Assembly: GCA_003488525.1 (NCBI GenBank) | Contig: DNLG01000141.1 | Location: 8,968-22,961, forward strand | DNA: 13,994 nt | Direction of reading: 5' to 3' | From: Bacteroidota bacterium | GTDB lineage: Bacteria; Bacteroidota; Ignavibacteria; Kapaibacteriales; Kapaibacteriaceae | Shown: positions 6,867 through 13,994 of the stretch, one piece after another | Position numbering within the stretch: position 1 is the first letter of the stretch | How the letters are laid out: each line of letters begins with the position of its first letter | Made by a program: the position numbers and the translations under genes | The notes under the pieces: generated by a model | What the model was told of the DNA's origin: nothing | Seen by the model: only the letters and a program-made list of their open reading frames with translations | Databases searched by the model: none

Positions 6867-7957
6867 CGCTTTGATGTAAACGTTAACTCGGAAAGGTTGA
6901 TGGATTTCGAGAACACTGCGTCCTTGACGACATTGTAGATTTCGAACGTGATCGACGGATCGGCGCTCTCCCAGTTAATGGTGATGGCCCCGAAGTGGTT
7001 TTCGTGAATCTCCTTGGCAAGACGATACCTGTTTGGTTGGGGGAAGTCTGTGGACGTGATTCCGCTCGCCGTGAGGTCGTACAACGGGTACGTGTTGTCT
7101 GGCTTCTGCATTGAAAGCTCTCCGAAATGCACATCGCCAGACACAAAGACCACACCGTTGGCTTTCGTGCGTGATATGAGATCGATCATCCTTTGCTTTT
7201 CGAAAGGCTTCAATGCCCACAGCTCATAGCCATTGAACTCGGATACAAACTGTGTCGAGGTCATGATGATCCGAACTTCGGCTGGCTTCTTGAGTTCATC
7301 TTCAAGCCATTTCCACTGGTCTTCCCCAAGCATCCTAGCACTGCGATTGGTATCAACGACATAGTCGTTAATATCCTTGCCCGGAATGCCGGCCACAACC
7401 GGCGTGCGGAACGTCCGATTATCCAGCATAATGAACTGAGTTCGCTTGCCCACCGGACCACACACGCTGCTATGATAGATACCTGGATGTTGCCGACGCA
7501 CCGACGCAGCCGGTTCGTTCCAGAATTGAAGGAATATCTCCTTTGATTCCACCTTCTTGGGATATTCCTCACCACCATCGTTGACACCGTAGTCATGATC
7601 ATCCCACACTGCCAGAATGGCTGACCGTTCAGCAAGACGCTTGAATTCGGGTTTGCTACCAAGGCGGTTGTACTTCGCCCGCAGAGTATCCATGTTCTCT
7701 GTGTCACCATAGATGTTATCTCCGAGAAAGAGAAACACATCTGGATTCCAATCGGCAGCAATGCGAAGGATCGGCTGCGGCAGATCCTGGTATCCGCAGG
7801 AGCCCATAGCAATACGTTGAATCGGCTTAGCCGGATCGGGCTGCCTGATCGTCGTTGTGACGAGGCCCTTGCCCGTGCGAAGGGCCTCTGTCATTTGTGC
7901 TGGTGAATACTGACTCACCACTACCAGCATCACCAGCAACATCTTGAGCGATTTCAT
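6863..7957 (-). CDS. PhoD-like alkaline phosphatase / phosphodiesterase, secreted
   Basis: A 364-residue metallophosphoesterase of the alkaline phosphatase D family (PF09423 group). A Sec signal peptide occupies residues 1-21 (KSLK, hydrophobic LLVMLVVV, then SPAQ), so it acts in the periplasm or outside the cell. Metal-binding motifs are visible: MGSCG (51-55), LGDNIYGD (78-85), WDDHDYGVND (118-127), LDNRTFR (178-184) and SGDVHFGE (273-280). PhoD enzymes hydrolyse phosphate mono- and diesters using iron and calcium. I place the start at 7957 because this ATG begins the signal peptide and overlaps the SusD stop as ATGA; the frame is open to 7972 but that adds only five residues. Sitting between susD and the phosphonatase gene, it may release a phosphonate or phosphate from an ester before inner-membrane uptake (inference). 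Confidence 0.9.
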   Translation of the reverse strand: MKSLKMLLVMLVVVSQYSPAQMTEALRTGKGLVTTTIRQPDPAKPIQRIAMGSCGYQDLPQPILRIAADWNPDVFLFLGDNIYGDTENMDTLRAKYNRLGSKPEFKRLAERSAILAVWDDHDYGVNDGGEEYPKKVESKEIFLQFWNEPAASVRRQHPGIYHSSVCGPVGKRTQFIMLDNRTFRTPVVAGIPGKDINDYVVDTNRSARMLGEDQWKWLEDELKKPAEVRIIMTSTQFVSEFNGYELWALKPFEKQRMIDLISRTKANGVVFVSGDVHFGELSMQKPDNTYPLYDLTASGITSTDFPQPNRYRLAKEIHENHFGAITINWESADPSITFEIYNVVKDAVFSKSINLSELTFTSKR

Positions 7958-9411
7958 TGAGCGTCCCACCACAACTTGGTATTGATATCGTCAGCCCCCT
8001 GCTTGCTGACGGCATCCGCACGATTTGCGGAATTGAGCGCCTGCTCAGAGAGTGGATAGGCAAACCTCGAAGGGATACGGTTGCCATTAAGATTTGATGG
8101 GCCCGGTTGCAGCACGGGCAGGCCCGACCGACGCCAGTCAGCCCATGCCTCCATGCCGTTGAAGTACAGCGATATCCACTTCTGTGTGGCGATCTTCACA
8201 AACTTGTCGCCTACACCGAAATCAACCGATGGCTGCTGCAAATAGCCATCGGGCATCTTTGTATCAACATGTTCGAATGCTGCCTTCACTCCAGCTTCGT
8301 AATAGTCCTTAGCAGAACCAGAAACAAGACCTCGCTCTGCTGCTTCCGCAAGATTGAACTGAAGTTCAGCGAATGTCATGAGTACGCCTTTTGCGACCTT
8401 GATTCCCCGAGGCGTGCTTGCATCTTCAAACCAAAGGGTACCAACGTAGGAGATACCACGGCCACTATTTCCGTAGTTCAGGGCATCGACATCACTCAGG
8501 CCATTAGGTAGTCCGGCATACGCGGGCGTAGTTGTCGATGCACTCTCCTCGGTCGGACGTCCGTAGACCTCGATACGTGGATCTTTCAGATTCAACAGGG
8601 TGTCGGCGAGAGTTTTTGACAGCGTGAATTCGCGGAATGAGCCAACACGAGCAATTGCAAGCGGAAACTGATTCGGAAATGCTGAGAGATACGTGAGTGA
8701 TGCATTGTCAGCAGTGCTGCCAAAGATTGGATTAGCAGCCTGATTTGAAATGATGGCATTGAGATCCGCTGCGACGTTCTTCTTTCCGGAGATTCGCAAA
8801 AGCATGCGCACACGGAGTGAATTCGCAAACTTCTTCCACTTTAGTGAACTTCCCCCGAAGAGAATGTCTCCTTCAATGGTTTCCGTTGTGGTGCCAATGA
8901 TATCATTGGCAGACTTCAAATCCGCAAGAAGCTGAGTGTAGATGGCTTCTTGACGATCATATACAGGAAGCACCACACCGTCGGCTGCCTTGGTAGCCTG
9001 GGTGAAAGGAACGTCTCCGTAAAGGTCAGTAAGTTGAAGCATTATCCATGAGCGCATGACCAGGCCAATCCCGACATAGTTCTTCTGACCCAACTTTTCA
9101 GCCGCGTCCATCATGTTTCGAACATCCCGCAGCGTGGAATAGCAGGCGTCCCATGGTCCGCTGACATCTCCCCAGAGATATCGGTCTTCATTTACGAACT
9201 GTCGCTTTGCGTTGTGCTGGATCACAATGTTTCCATATGACCAGGCATGGTCCATCATCGAATTGACAGGGGTGCGGATAATGTTCGTAAGTAGCAGCCC
9301 TGGCGTAACGGCTGTTGGTGCGTTGGGGTTTGTGTTTGTGACGTCGAAGTCCGAGGTGCAGCCCAACAGCACAGCGGTGAGAATCGTCGCGATGACTTTT
9401 AGCGTTTTCAT
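7954..9411 (-). CDS. SusD/RagB-like nutrient-binding lipoprotein (SusD-like_2 type)
   Basis: A 485-residue outer-membrane surface lipoprotein that caps the SusC channel and captures ligand. The lipobox AVLLGC puts the lipidated cysteine at C18, and the following acidic TSDFD stretch resembles the export signal for Bacteroidota surface lipoproteins. The early segment TNTNPNAPTAVTPGLLL, the helical middle (LRDVRNMMDAAEK, MLQLTDLYGDVPFTQA) and the C-terminal QKWISLYFNGMEAWADWRRSG followed by IPSRFAYP are typical of the SusD-like_2 (PF12771) subfamily. It begins 30 nt downstream of susC, with only a weak GGTGGA ahead of the start. SusD ligands are usually glycans, but the neighbours here suggest a phosphorus-containing compound. 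Confidence 0.95.
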   Translation of the reverse strand: MKTLKVIATILTAVLLGCTSDFDVTNTNPNAPTAVTPGLLLTNIIRTPVNSMMDHAWSYGNIVIQHNAKRQFVNEDRYLWGDVSGPWDACYSTLRDVRNMMDAAEKLGQKNYVGIGLVMRSWIMLQLTDLYGDVPFTQATKAADGVVLPVYDRQEAIYTQLLADLKSANDIIGTTTETIEGDILFGGSSLKWKKFANSLRVRMLLRISGKKNVAADLNAIISNQAANPIFGSTADNASLTYLSAFPNQFPLAIARVGSFREFTLSKTLADTLLNLKDPRIEVYGRPTEESASTTTPAYAGLPNGLSDVDALNYGNSGRGISYVGTLWFEDASTPRGIKVAKGVLMTFAELQFNLAEAAERGLVSGSAKDYYEAGVKAAFEHVDTKMPDGYLQQPSVDFGVGDKFVKIATQKWISLYFNGMEAWADWRRSGLPVLQPGPSNLNGNRIPSRFAYPLSEQALNSANRADAVSKQGADDINTKLWWDAQ

Positions 9412-9441
9412 TGTTGTTCCACCAGTGGTAGTTGCTCTGAA

Positions 9442-12400
9442 TTAAAGGGAAAGACTGACGTTGATACCGTAACTGCGCGCTGTCGGAATCTGCATCGCCT
9501 CGATACCAGGAATAGCCTGACCGCCGTTGAAACCCATGGTTTCCGGATCGATATGCGGAACCTCTGTCTGAAGCCAGAGATTACGGCCTACCAACGTGAC
9601 CGTGACGTTACGAAGTGACCATCCCATATCTGCCCATATCGAGTTCGGGAATGAGTACCCGACACGCAGTTCACGAAGCTTCACAAAAGATGCATCGAAG
9701 ATGCTTGGCTCGACTATTCGTCGGCCATTCGTAATGGCTGTGTGCCACTCGCGCGCCGTCAGCTTGTTCATGCCATTGGCATCCGTGTTTTCTTCGTAGC
9801 CGACGAACTCGGTATTGCCACTCTTCGTATATGTGCGGACACCTGTAGTCTTGTCGCGATAAACTTCCACGACGCCCGGAGCGTACACTCCGTTGCCATC
9901 CTTTGTTATATCGTAGCCATCAGCGCGACCATCGAGTGTCTCGATGATCTGGCCGCCTTCACGTCCAACCGTCTGCGTATGCGAATACACTTGGCCACCG
10001 ACGCGGATATCAAGTAGGAATCCGAAGGTAAACCGACCCAGCGTGAAATTGTTGTTGATACCAAAGAGCCAATCGGGATTGTAGTTGCCAAGCAGCTTGC
10101 GTGATGATGTCTCGCGCGGACGAGCCACGAAGAGAGTATCTATCGCATTGCCGCTGGCATCCTTAACGATCTGCGAACGAACGTTGTTAATGACACGACC
10201 AAAAAAGGGGCTATTTGGATCTGTAACTCGTTCGTAGCCAATTCCGTACATCGCGCCCATGCGCTCGCCAACACGAGCCTCTACAAAAACATTGTTTTTC
10301 GCTGCCATGACATAGCTCTTGATTCCGTCGGCAAGCGATACCACTTCAGAGAGGTTCCGTGAAGCATTCACGTTGAGATCCCAGCGGAAATCATCGGTCT
10401 TGACCGGGATAGCATTTGCCATAATCTCAACACCGTAGTTACGGATCTCACCAGCATTGATGACTTTCTCAGAGTATCCGGTTGCCGTGGTCAATGGGAT
10501 GGGGAGGATCTGGTTTTTCGATGTGACGTCGTAGATCGTCACGTCAAGTCCAACACGGCTATCAAGAAACTGGAGATTGATTCCGGCCTCAAGCGAAGTG
10601 GAAATCTCCGGCTTGAGGTCGGCGTTTGCAAGACGACTTGACTGAGCGAAAGTCCTAGCGTCACCATACGGGTTTTGCGCAAGGAACACGGCCTGAAGCT
10701 GATACGGATCAGTATCATTACCGACCTGAGCAGCGCCTACGCGTACCTTCGCAAAGTTGATGAACTCCGGCAGACTCACCATGTCGGAAATGATCGCGCT
10801 GACATTTGCGGATGGATAGAAGTACGAGTTGTTCTGCGATGGAAGAGTAGAAGACCAGTCATTCCGTGCTGTGAATTCAGCAAACAACATGTTCTTAAAG
10901 GAGTACGAAGCATTGCCGTACACCGAATTGATCACCTTAGTCGAACGGAATTGCGATTGCTGCAGTTCAACCTTAGTGTTGCTCAGGTTATACACGTCAG
11001 GAATGAGAAGCTGAGGAGCAGTAATCTCAAGGTTGCTATTCCGCTGATCCATGCTGTTAGCGCCTGCTGTGACACGAAGAGACATGTCGTCGTTCAGAGG
11101 GATGTTCGCATTCACGAGAAGGTCCGTATTCAACTCCGTGAATTCGATAGCTTCATTACGGTACGTGCCAAACTTGAAACGTTGGGTGCTGAAGGCGCGC
11201 CGACGGTCGCGTCCTTCATTGCTGTAGTCCAACCCTGTTCGTAGTTGTACGTTGATGTTCTCATTGATGTCATACTTGAGAAGCGCATTTCCAAAGACAC
11301 GGTCCTGATCCATGCCGTTGGTGTTCTCGAAGAGGTTGAAGTAAGGATTGTCGTGATAGTTGTAGTTGAAGCCAAACTGTGACAAGCCCTCACGGTTTCG
11401 CTGCCAATAGTCCCTACTATCTTCGAGATTCACCTGACGTCCAAGCCAGCACGAGAAGAGGTACATGATGTTCTCGGTACCGTACGAAAGGTTAGGCCGA
11501 TTTCCACTGCTAGTCTTGACGTAGTTCACGACGGCTCTTGCCGAAAGCTGCTTACTCAGCTGATAGCCCCCGGCAAATGCGAAAGTGTTCCGCTGCAGGT
11601 CTGTGTTCGGCACGATGCCAGTCTGATCGAGATTTGTCAGAGAAAGTCGAAAATCTCCATTTGCATTAGAGCCCGACACAGCAACATTGTTCGTTATGGT
11701 ACGACCCGTTTCAAAGAAGTTTGCAACGTTATCAGGTGCCGCAACCCATGGGGTTGGAACAATCTCCGACCCAGCTGGTGCGCTTAGATCACCACCCCGA
11801 AAATCAATCGGCTGTCCATTAAGTGTCCGCGGCGAATTGAACTGGCGAATCTTGAGATTTGGATCATACCTCGGACCCCAACTTTCATCAACACCATCGT
11901 TGAGACCACCGCCGTTGCCGTCTTTGTACTCGAACTGGCCATTGAGGCCCTGACCGTACACATTCTGGTATTCTGGCAGGCGCAGAGCCGATTCGAACGT
12001 GACGTTACTGTTGACACTCACACCAATACCCTGTGTGCCCTTACCGTTGCGGGTTGTGATGAGAATCACACCGTTGTTGGCACGCGATCCATAAAGAGCG
12101 GTAGCGCTTGGTCCCTTCAGTACGTTCATCGTTTCGATGTCATCTGGGTTGATGTATGCCGCCCCATTGCCATAATCCGCTTCGAGAAATGAGCGGCCAG
12201 CCGACCCAATTTGCTGGTTGGAGATCGGCACACCATCCACCACATACAGCGGCTGGTTGTTGCCGATGTTCAATGAGCGCTCACCGCGAATGGAAACACG
12301 CGCAGAACCGCCGACCCCTGAGGGTGAACCTATGACGGTGACACCCGCAACTTTACCTGCGAGCTGATTTACAACATTCGACTCACGAGCAACGGTTATC

Positions 12401-12825
12401 TGGCTGTTGTCAATTGACTGTGTGGCATAACCGAGACTTCGCGTATCCTTTTCGATGCCAAGCGCTGTAACGACGACCTCACGCCCACTTACTGCCTGAT
12501 TCTGCATTACAACAACTATGTCACCCTTTTCAGGGACGCCAACTGTGACTCCTTTGTACCCGACCAAAGAGAAGCTAACCGAATCGGCTTGCCCCTCAAC
12601 ACCAATTCGAAAGGTGCCATCAGCACCAGTGTATGCACCGTACTTGGTGCCCTTCACCCGAACGACGACACTCCGAAGGGGTAATCCGTCGTTGTCGCGA
12701 ACCGTTCCGGTTATCTGTAGTGACTGCGCAAGTACAGATGTTGAGTGAGTGGAAGCAAACAGTGTTGCAAGAAGTACCATTCGTATCGCCGCAGACGATA
12801 CAGTAGTATGGAGCCACGCTCGCAT
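9442..12825 (-). CDS. SusC/RagA-like TonB-dependent outer-membrane transporter
   Basis: An 1127-residue TonB-dependent receptor. It has a signal peptide (about 1-34, ending STSVLAQ), a carboxypeptidase-regulatory-like beta domain (about 36-105, ITGTVRDNDGLPL to VVVM), the SusC junction EVVVTALG (116-123), then the plug with QLAGKVAGV, SIRGERSLN, QPLYVVDGVPI (191-201) and ALYGSRANNGVILITTRNG, followed by a long 22-stranded barrel region ending in SYGINVSLSL with a terminal hydrophobic residue. The frame is open to 12981, but those 52 residues do not look like a secretion signal; ATG 12825 has AGGGG 6 nt ahead and starts a proper signal peptide. It is the first gene of the operon. There is no N-terminal FecR-interaction (STN) domain, and no sigma/anti-sigma pair lies nearby, so regulation probably acts at the promoter. 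Confidence 0.96.
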   Translation of the reverse strand: MRAWLHTTVSSAAIRMVLLATLFASTHSTSVLAQSLQITGTVRDNDGLPLRSVVVRVKGTKYGAYTGADGTFRIGVEGQADSVSFSLVGYKGVTVGVPEKGDIVVVMQNQAVSGREVVVTALGIEKDTRSLGYATQSIDNSQITVARESNVVNQLAGKVAGVTVIGSPSGVGGSARVSIRGERSLNIGNNQPLYVVDGVPISNQQIGSAGRSFLEADYGNGAAYINPDDIETMNVLKGPSATALYGSRANNGVILITTRNGKGTQGIGVSVNSNVTFESALRLPEYQNVYGQGLNGQFEYKDGNGGGLNDGVDESWGPRYDPNLKIRQFNSPRTLNGQPIDFRGGDLSAPAGSEIVPTPWVAAPDNVANFFETGRTITNNVAVSGSNANGDFRLSLTNLDQTGIVPNTDLQRNTFAFAGGYQLSKQLSARAVVNYVKTSSGNRPNLSYGTENIMYLFSCWLGRQVNLEDSRDYWQRNREGLSQFGFNYNYHDNPYFNLFENTNGMDQDRVFGNALLKYDINENINVQLRTGLDYSNEGRDRRRAFSTQRFKFGTYRNEAIEFTELNTDLLVNANIPLNDDMSLRVTAGANSMDQRNSNLEITAPQLLIPDVYNLSNTKVELQQSQFRSTKVINSVYGNASYSFKNMLFAEFTARNDWSSTLPSQNNSYFYPSANVSAIISDMVSLPEFINFAKVRVGAAQVGNDTDPYQLQAVFLAQNPYGDARTFAQSSRLANADLKPEISTSLEAGINLQFLDSRVGLDVTIYDVTSKNQILPIPLTTATGYSEKVINAGEIRNYGVEIMANAIPVKTDDFRWDLNVNASRNLSEVVSLADGIKSYVMAAKNNVFVEARVGERMGAMYGIGYERVTDPNSPFFGRVINNVRSQIVKDASGNAIDTLFVARPRETSSRKLLGNYNPDWLFGINNNFTLGRFTFGFLLDIRVGGQVYSHTQTVGREGGQIIETLDGRADGYDITKDGNGVYAPGVVEVYRDKTTGVRTYTKSGNTEFVGYEENTDANGMNKLTAREWHTAITNGRRIVEPSIFDASFVKLRELRVGYSFPNSIWADMGWSLRNVTVTLVGRNLWLQTEVPHIDPETMGFNGGQAIPGIEAMQIPTARSYGINVSLSL

Positions 12826-12872
12826 GAGATTCCCCTGAAAAAGGATCGGAAATGGAACTACCCCCAGTGGTC

Positions 12873-12888
12873 GTTCGCCTCGGCGAAC
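12873..12888. repeat. Perfect 7-bp inverted repeat in the susC leader
   Basis: The plus strand reads GTTCGCCTCGGCGAAC: arms GTTCGCC and GGCGAAC separated by TC. It lies about 48 nt upstream of the susC ATG. As RNA in the susC direction it could fold as a six-pair stem with a CGAG loop; as DNA it could be an operator. There is no following U-run, so it is not an intrinsic terminator. Confidence 0.6.
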
Positions 12889-12962
12889 ATATCTGCTTAC
12901 GTTTCCTGATATCGTAAAGTCCTCGTTGTCATATTGTGCTGAATGTTGTCCCTGCGTGACGC

Positions 12963-12981
12963 GTGTTACGCCAGGTAACAC
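12963..12981. repeat. Perfect 7-bp inverted repeat, candidate operator
   Basis: GTGTTAC and GTAACAC flank a 5-bp spacer (GCCAG), giving a 19-bp site with a centre-to-centre spacing of 12 bp between the arms, roughly one helical turn, as expected for a dimeric repressor or activator. It lies 138 bp from the susC start and 65 bp from the start of the divergent membrane-protein gene, so it could control either. No regulator gene is encoded in the window. Confidence 0.5.
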
Positions 12982-13045
12982 CAGTACATGCGAATGCTTA
13001 CATCGCGTATTTTTGCGTTTGCTCCATTACCGCCAAAGCCCCCCC

Positions 13046-13447
13046 ATGGAAACGCTGTTTTATCTTCATACCAAGATGCATCACGGACTGTACCTGCTAT
13101 CGGGTATGTCGATCGCCGTGGCCCTTGTTGCGATGCTTCGCAAGCAGACCATTTCAGGGATCGGACTGTGGATCATCCGCATCTATTCGATCGTTCTGAC
13201 GCTGCAGGTGACAGTAGGACTGTTGCAGCTCGCAATGCGCTGGAGCGACCTTGGTGATGGTCTGCGTCATCGACTGGAGCACGGCACGTTAATGCTGGTG
13301 GCACTGACGATGGTACACCTCACGCCACGGTTTATCCGTCGGGGCGATTCGGTCGGCACACGCAACACCCTGCTGATGCTTGTCGGCTCGCTGGCTCTGG
13401 TCCTGCTGGGTGTTTCGCTTATTAAGCGCGCCATCGCGGGAGCCTGA
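13046..13447 (+). CDS. Small four-helix integral membrane protein
   Basis: A 133-residue inner-membrane protein with four hydrophobic segments at about 14-31, 38-62, 81-93 and 107-126. Histidines at 8, 12, 13 (first helix edge), 75, 79 (RHRLEHGTLM) and 91 lie near helix ends. The pattern LH...HHGL, then LQVTVGLLQL, then RLEH...M resembles small cytochrome-b-like four-helix proteins of about 140-150 aa annotated in Bacteroidota, but I cannot confirm haem binding. The frame is open upstream to 12926, but that part is not protein-like and overlaps the control region, so I take ATG 13046; no Shine-Dalgarno is visible. Its stop overlaps the purC start (TGATG), so the two are probably cotranscribed. 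Confidence 0.75.
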   Translation: METLFYLHTKMHHGLYLLSGMSIAVALVAMLRKQTISGIGLWIIRIYSIVLTLQVTVGLLQLAMRWSDLGDGLRHRLEHGTLMLVALTMVHLTPRFIRRGDSVGTRNTLLMLVGSLALVLLGVSLIKRAIAGA

Positions 13448-13994
13448 TGTCCACCGTTCAATCAACCTCGCTTACGGCGTATCCGCTGTTCCGACGCGGC
13501 AAGGTGCGCGACGTCTATGATCTGGGCGACCGTTTGCTGATGGTTGCCACCGACCGCATCTCGGCTTTCGACGTTGTGATGACCGAGGGTATCCCCGATA
13601 AAGGGGCTCTTCTGACGGCGATCTCGCTGTACTGGTTTGAGCACCTTGGACATGTCATCCCGAATCATCTTCTCAGCACGGACGTCTCAACACTCCCCGG
13701 GCTGACGGATGCCGAGCGAGCCATGCTTGCCGGACGTTCCATGATCGTGCGCAAGACGCGCCCCCTTCCCGTTGAATGCGTCGTACGTGGCTACCTTGCC
13801 GGCTCCGGCTGGAAGGAATACCAGACCGCGCAGACCGTCTGCGGCATCCACCTGCCGGCCGGGTACGGCGAATCATCACGTCTTACAACGCCCATCTTCA
13901 CGCCGGCTACCAAGGCCGAAGAAGGCCACGACGAGAACATTCCATTCGAACGGGCTGCTGACGTCCTCGGCAGCGATGTTGCCGAGCGCGTGCG
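13447..13994 (+). CDS. purC: Phosphoribosylaminoimidazole-succinocarboxamide synthase PurC, partial (3' end outside window)
   Basis: SAICAR synthetase of purine biosynthesis, joining CAIR and aspartate with ATP hydrolysis in the cytoplasm. The first 182 residues are visible; the frame is open to the window edge. Diagnostic segments are RRGKVRDVYDLGDR (phosphate-binding strand), VATDRISAFDVVM, NHLLSTDV, PVECVVRGYLAGSGWKEY and FTPATKAEEGHDENI. The GYLAGSGWKEY form is that of the longer, ADE1-like SAICAR synthases of about 300 aa. The ATG overlaps the preceding stop by one base (TGATG), so it relies on translational coupling. GC is high (37 of 60 bases at 13741-13800), like miaB. Confidence 0.96.
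   Translation, partial: MSTVQSTSLTAYPLFRRGKVRDVYDLGDRLLMVATDRISAFDVVMTEGIPDKGALLTAISLYWFEHLGHVIPNHLLSTDVSTLPGLTDAERAMLAGRSMIVRKTRPLPVECVVRGYLAGSGWKEYQTAQTVCGIHLPAGYGESSRLTTPIFTPATKAEEGHDENIPFERAADVLGSDVAERV

Larger units (their letters stand above)
12826..13045. promoter_or_regulatory. Divergent control region between susC operon and small membrane protein gene
   Basis: A 220-bp gene-free interval that must hold the promoter for the leftward eight-gene run and probably that of the rightward membrane-protein/purC pair. It contains two perfect inverted repeats (listed separately) and the AGGGG ribosome binding site at 12832-12836 for susC. I looked for a Bacteroidetes-type -7 element (TAnnTTTG) and for PhoB-type direct repeats spaced by 11 bp and saw no convincing example of either. 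The minus strand has TTTACGATATC around 12908-12919, which could hold a -10 element, but I would not call it. Confidence 0.6.

Noticed and set aside
10675..11244. 189-codon plus-strand frame inside susC
   Set aside because: Antisense to well-conserved SusC sequence, with no recognisable domain.
12925..12950. Two GTTGTC hexamers as a possible PhoB box
   Set aside because: They are 20 bp apart, not 11, and the surrounding bases do not match the PhoB consensus.
12826..12981. N-terminal extension of SusC to an earlier start at 12981
   Set aside because: The extra 52 residues are not signal-like, cover both inverted repeats of the control region, and the internal ATG at 12825 has an AGGGG and begins a proper signal peptide.
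12926..13045. N-terminal extension of the small membrane protein
   Set aside because: The extra 40 residues are Cys/Arg-rich and lie in the divergent control region; the membrane pattern starts at the ATG at 13046.

Overview
The window looks like a chromosomal segment from a member of the Bacteroidota/FCB group. The evidence is a complete SusC/SusD outer-membrane import pair, a DUF5690 family transporter, and a SusD with a Bacteroidota-type lipoprotein signal. Lineages with moderate to high GC near the base of the group (Kapabacteria or Ignavibacteria-like) would fit, but that placement is a guess. Several genes have clear Shine-Dalgarno sequences, whereas many classical Bacteroidetes genes do not.

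Layout from left to right. (1) 21-1030, minus strand: a small four-helix-bundle (S23-like) protein gene followed by an unrecognised hypothetical protein. A heptamer tandem repeat lies over the stop codon of the hypothetical gene. (2) 1150-2520, plus strand: miaB (tRNA ms2i6A methylthiotransferase), preceded by an octamer tandem repeat. (3) 2527-12825, minus strand: one tightly packed run of eight genes, in transcription order susC-like, susD-like, a PhoD-like secreted phosphoesterase, a PhnX-like HAD phosphonatase (TIGR03351 type), an FAD-dependent aminophosphonate oxidase (TIGR03364 type, recently called PbfD), a PhnZ-like HD diiron oxygenase (TIGR03276 type), a DUF5690 MFS-like permease and a HAD phosphatase. 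Gaps within the run are 30 nt or less, and three junctions overlap. (4) 12826-13045: a 220-bp divergent control region holding two perfect inverted repeats. (5) 13046-13994, plus strand: a small four-helix membrane protein whose stop overlaps the start of purC, which runs off the right edge.

The main result is region 3. It reads as a self-contained organophosphonate acquisition and catabolism operon. SusC/SusD would carry a phosphonate-bearing compound across the outer membrane. The PhoD-like enzyme could release the phosphonate from an ester in the periplasm. DUF5690 could carry it across the inner membrane. In the cytoplasm two different C-P bond cleavage chemistries are encoded side by side: oxidase plus PhnX-like hydrolysis through an aldehyde, and PhnZ-like oxidative cleavage of a 1-hydroxy-aminophosphonate. 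The usual partners of these routes (PhnW transaminase, PhnY hydroxylase, ABC transporter PhnCDE) are absent from the window. Family assignments rest on motifs visible in the translations. The linked physiology, the substrate and the transport steps are inference. Sampled stretches of the operon are about 45-55% GC, against 62-68% in sampled stretches of the flanking miaB and purC, which raises the possibility of acquisition by transfer.
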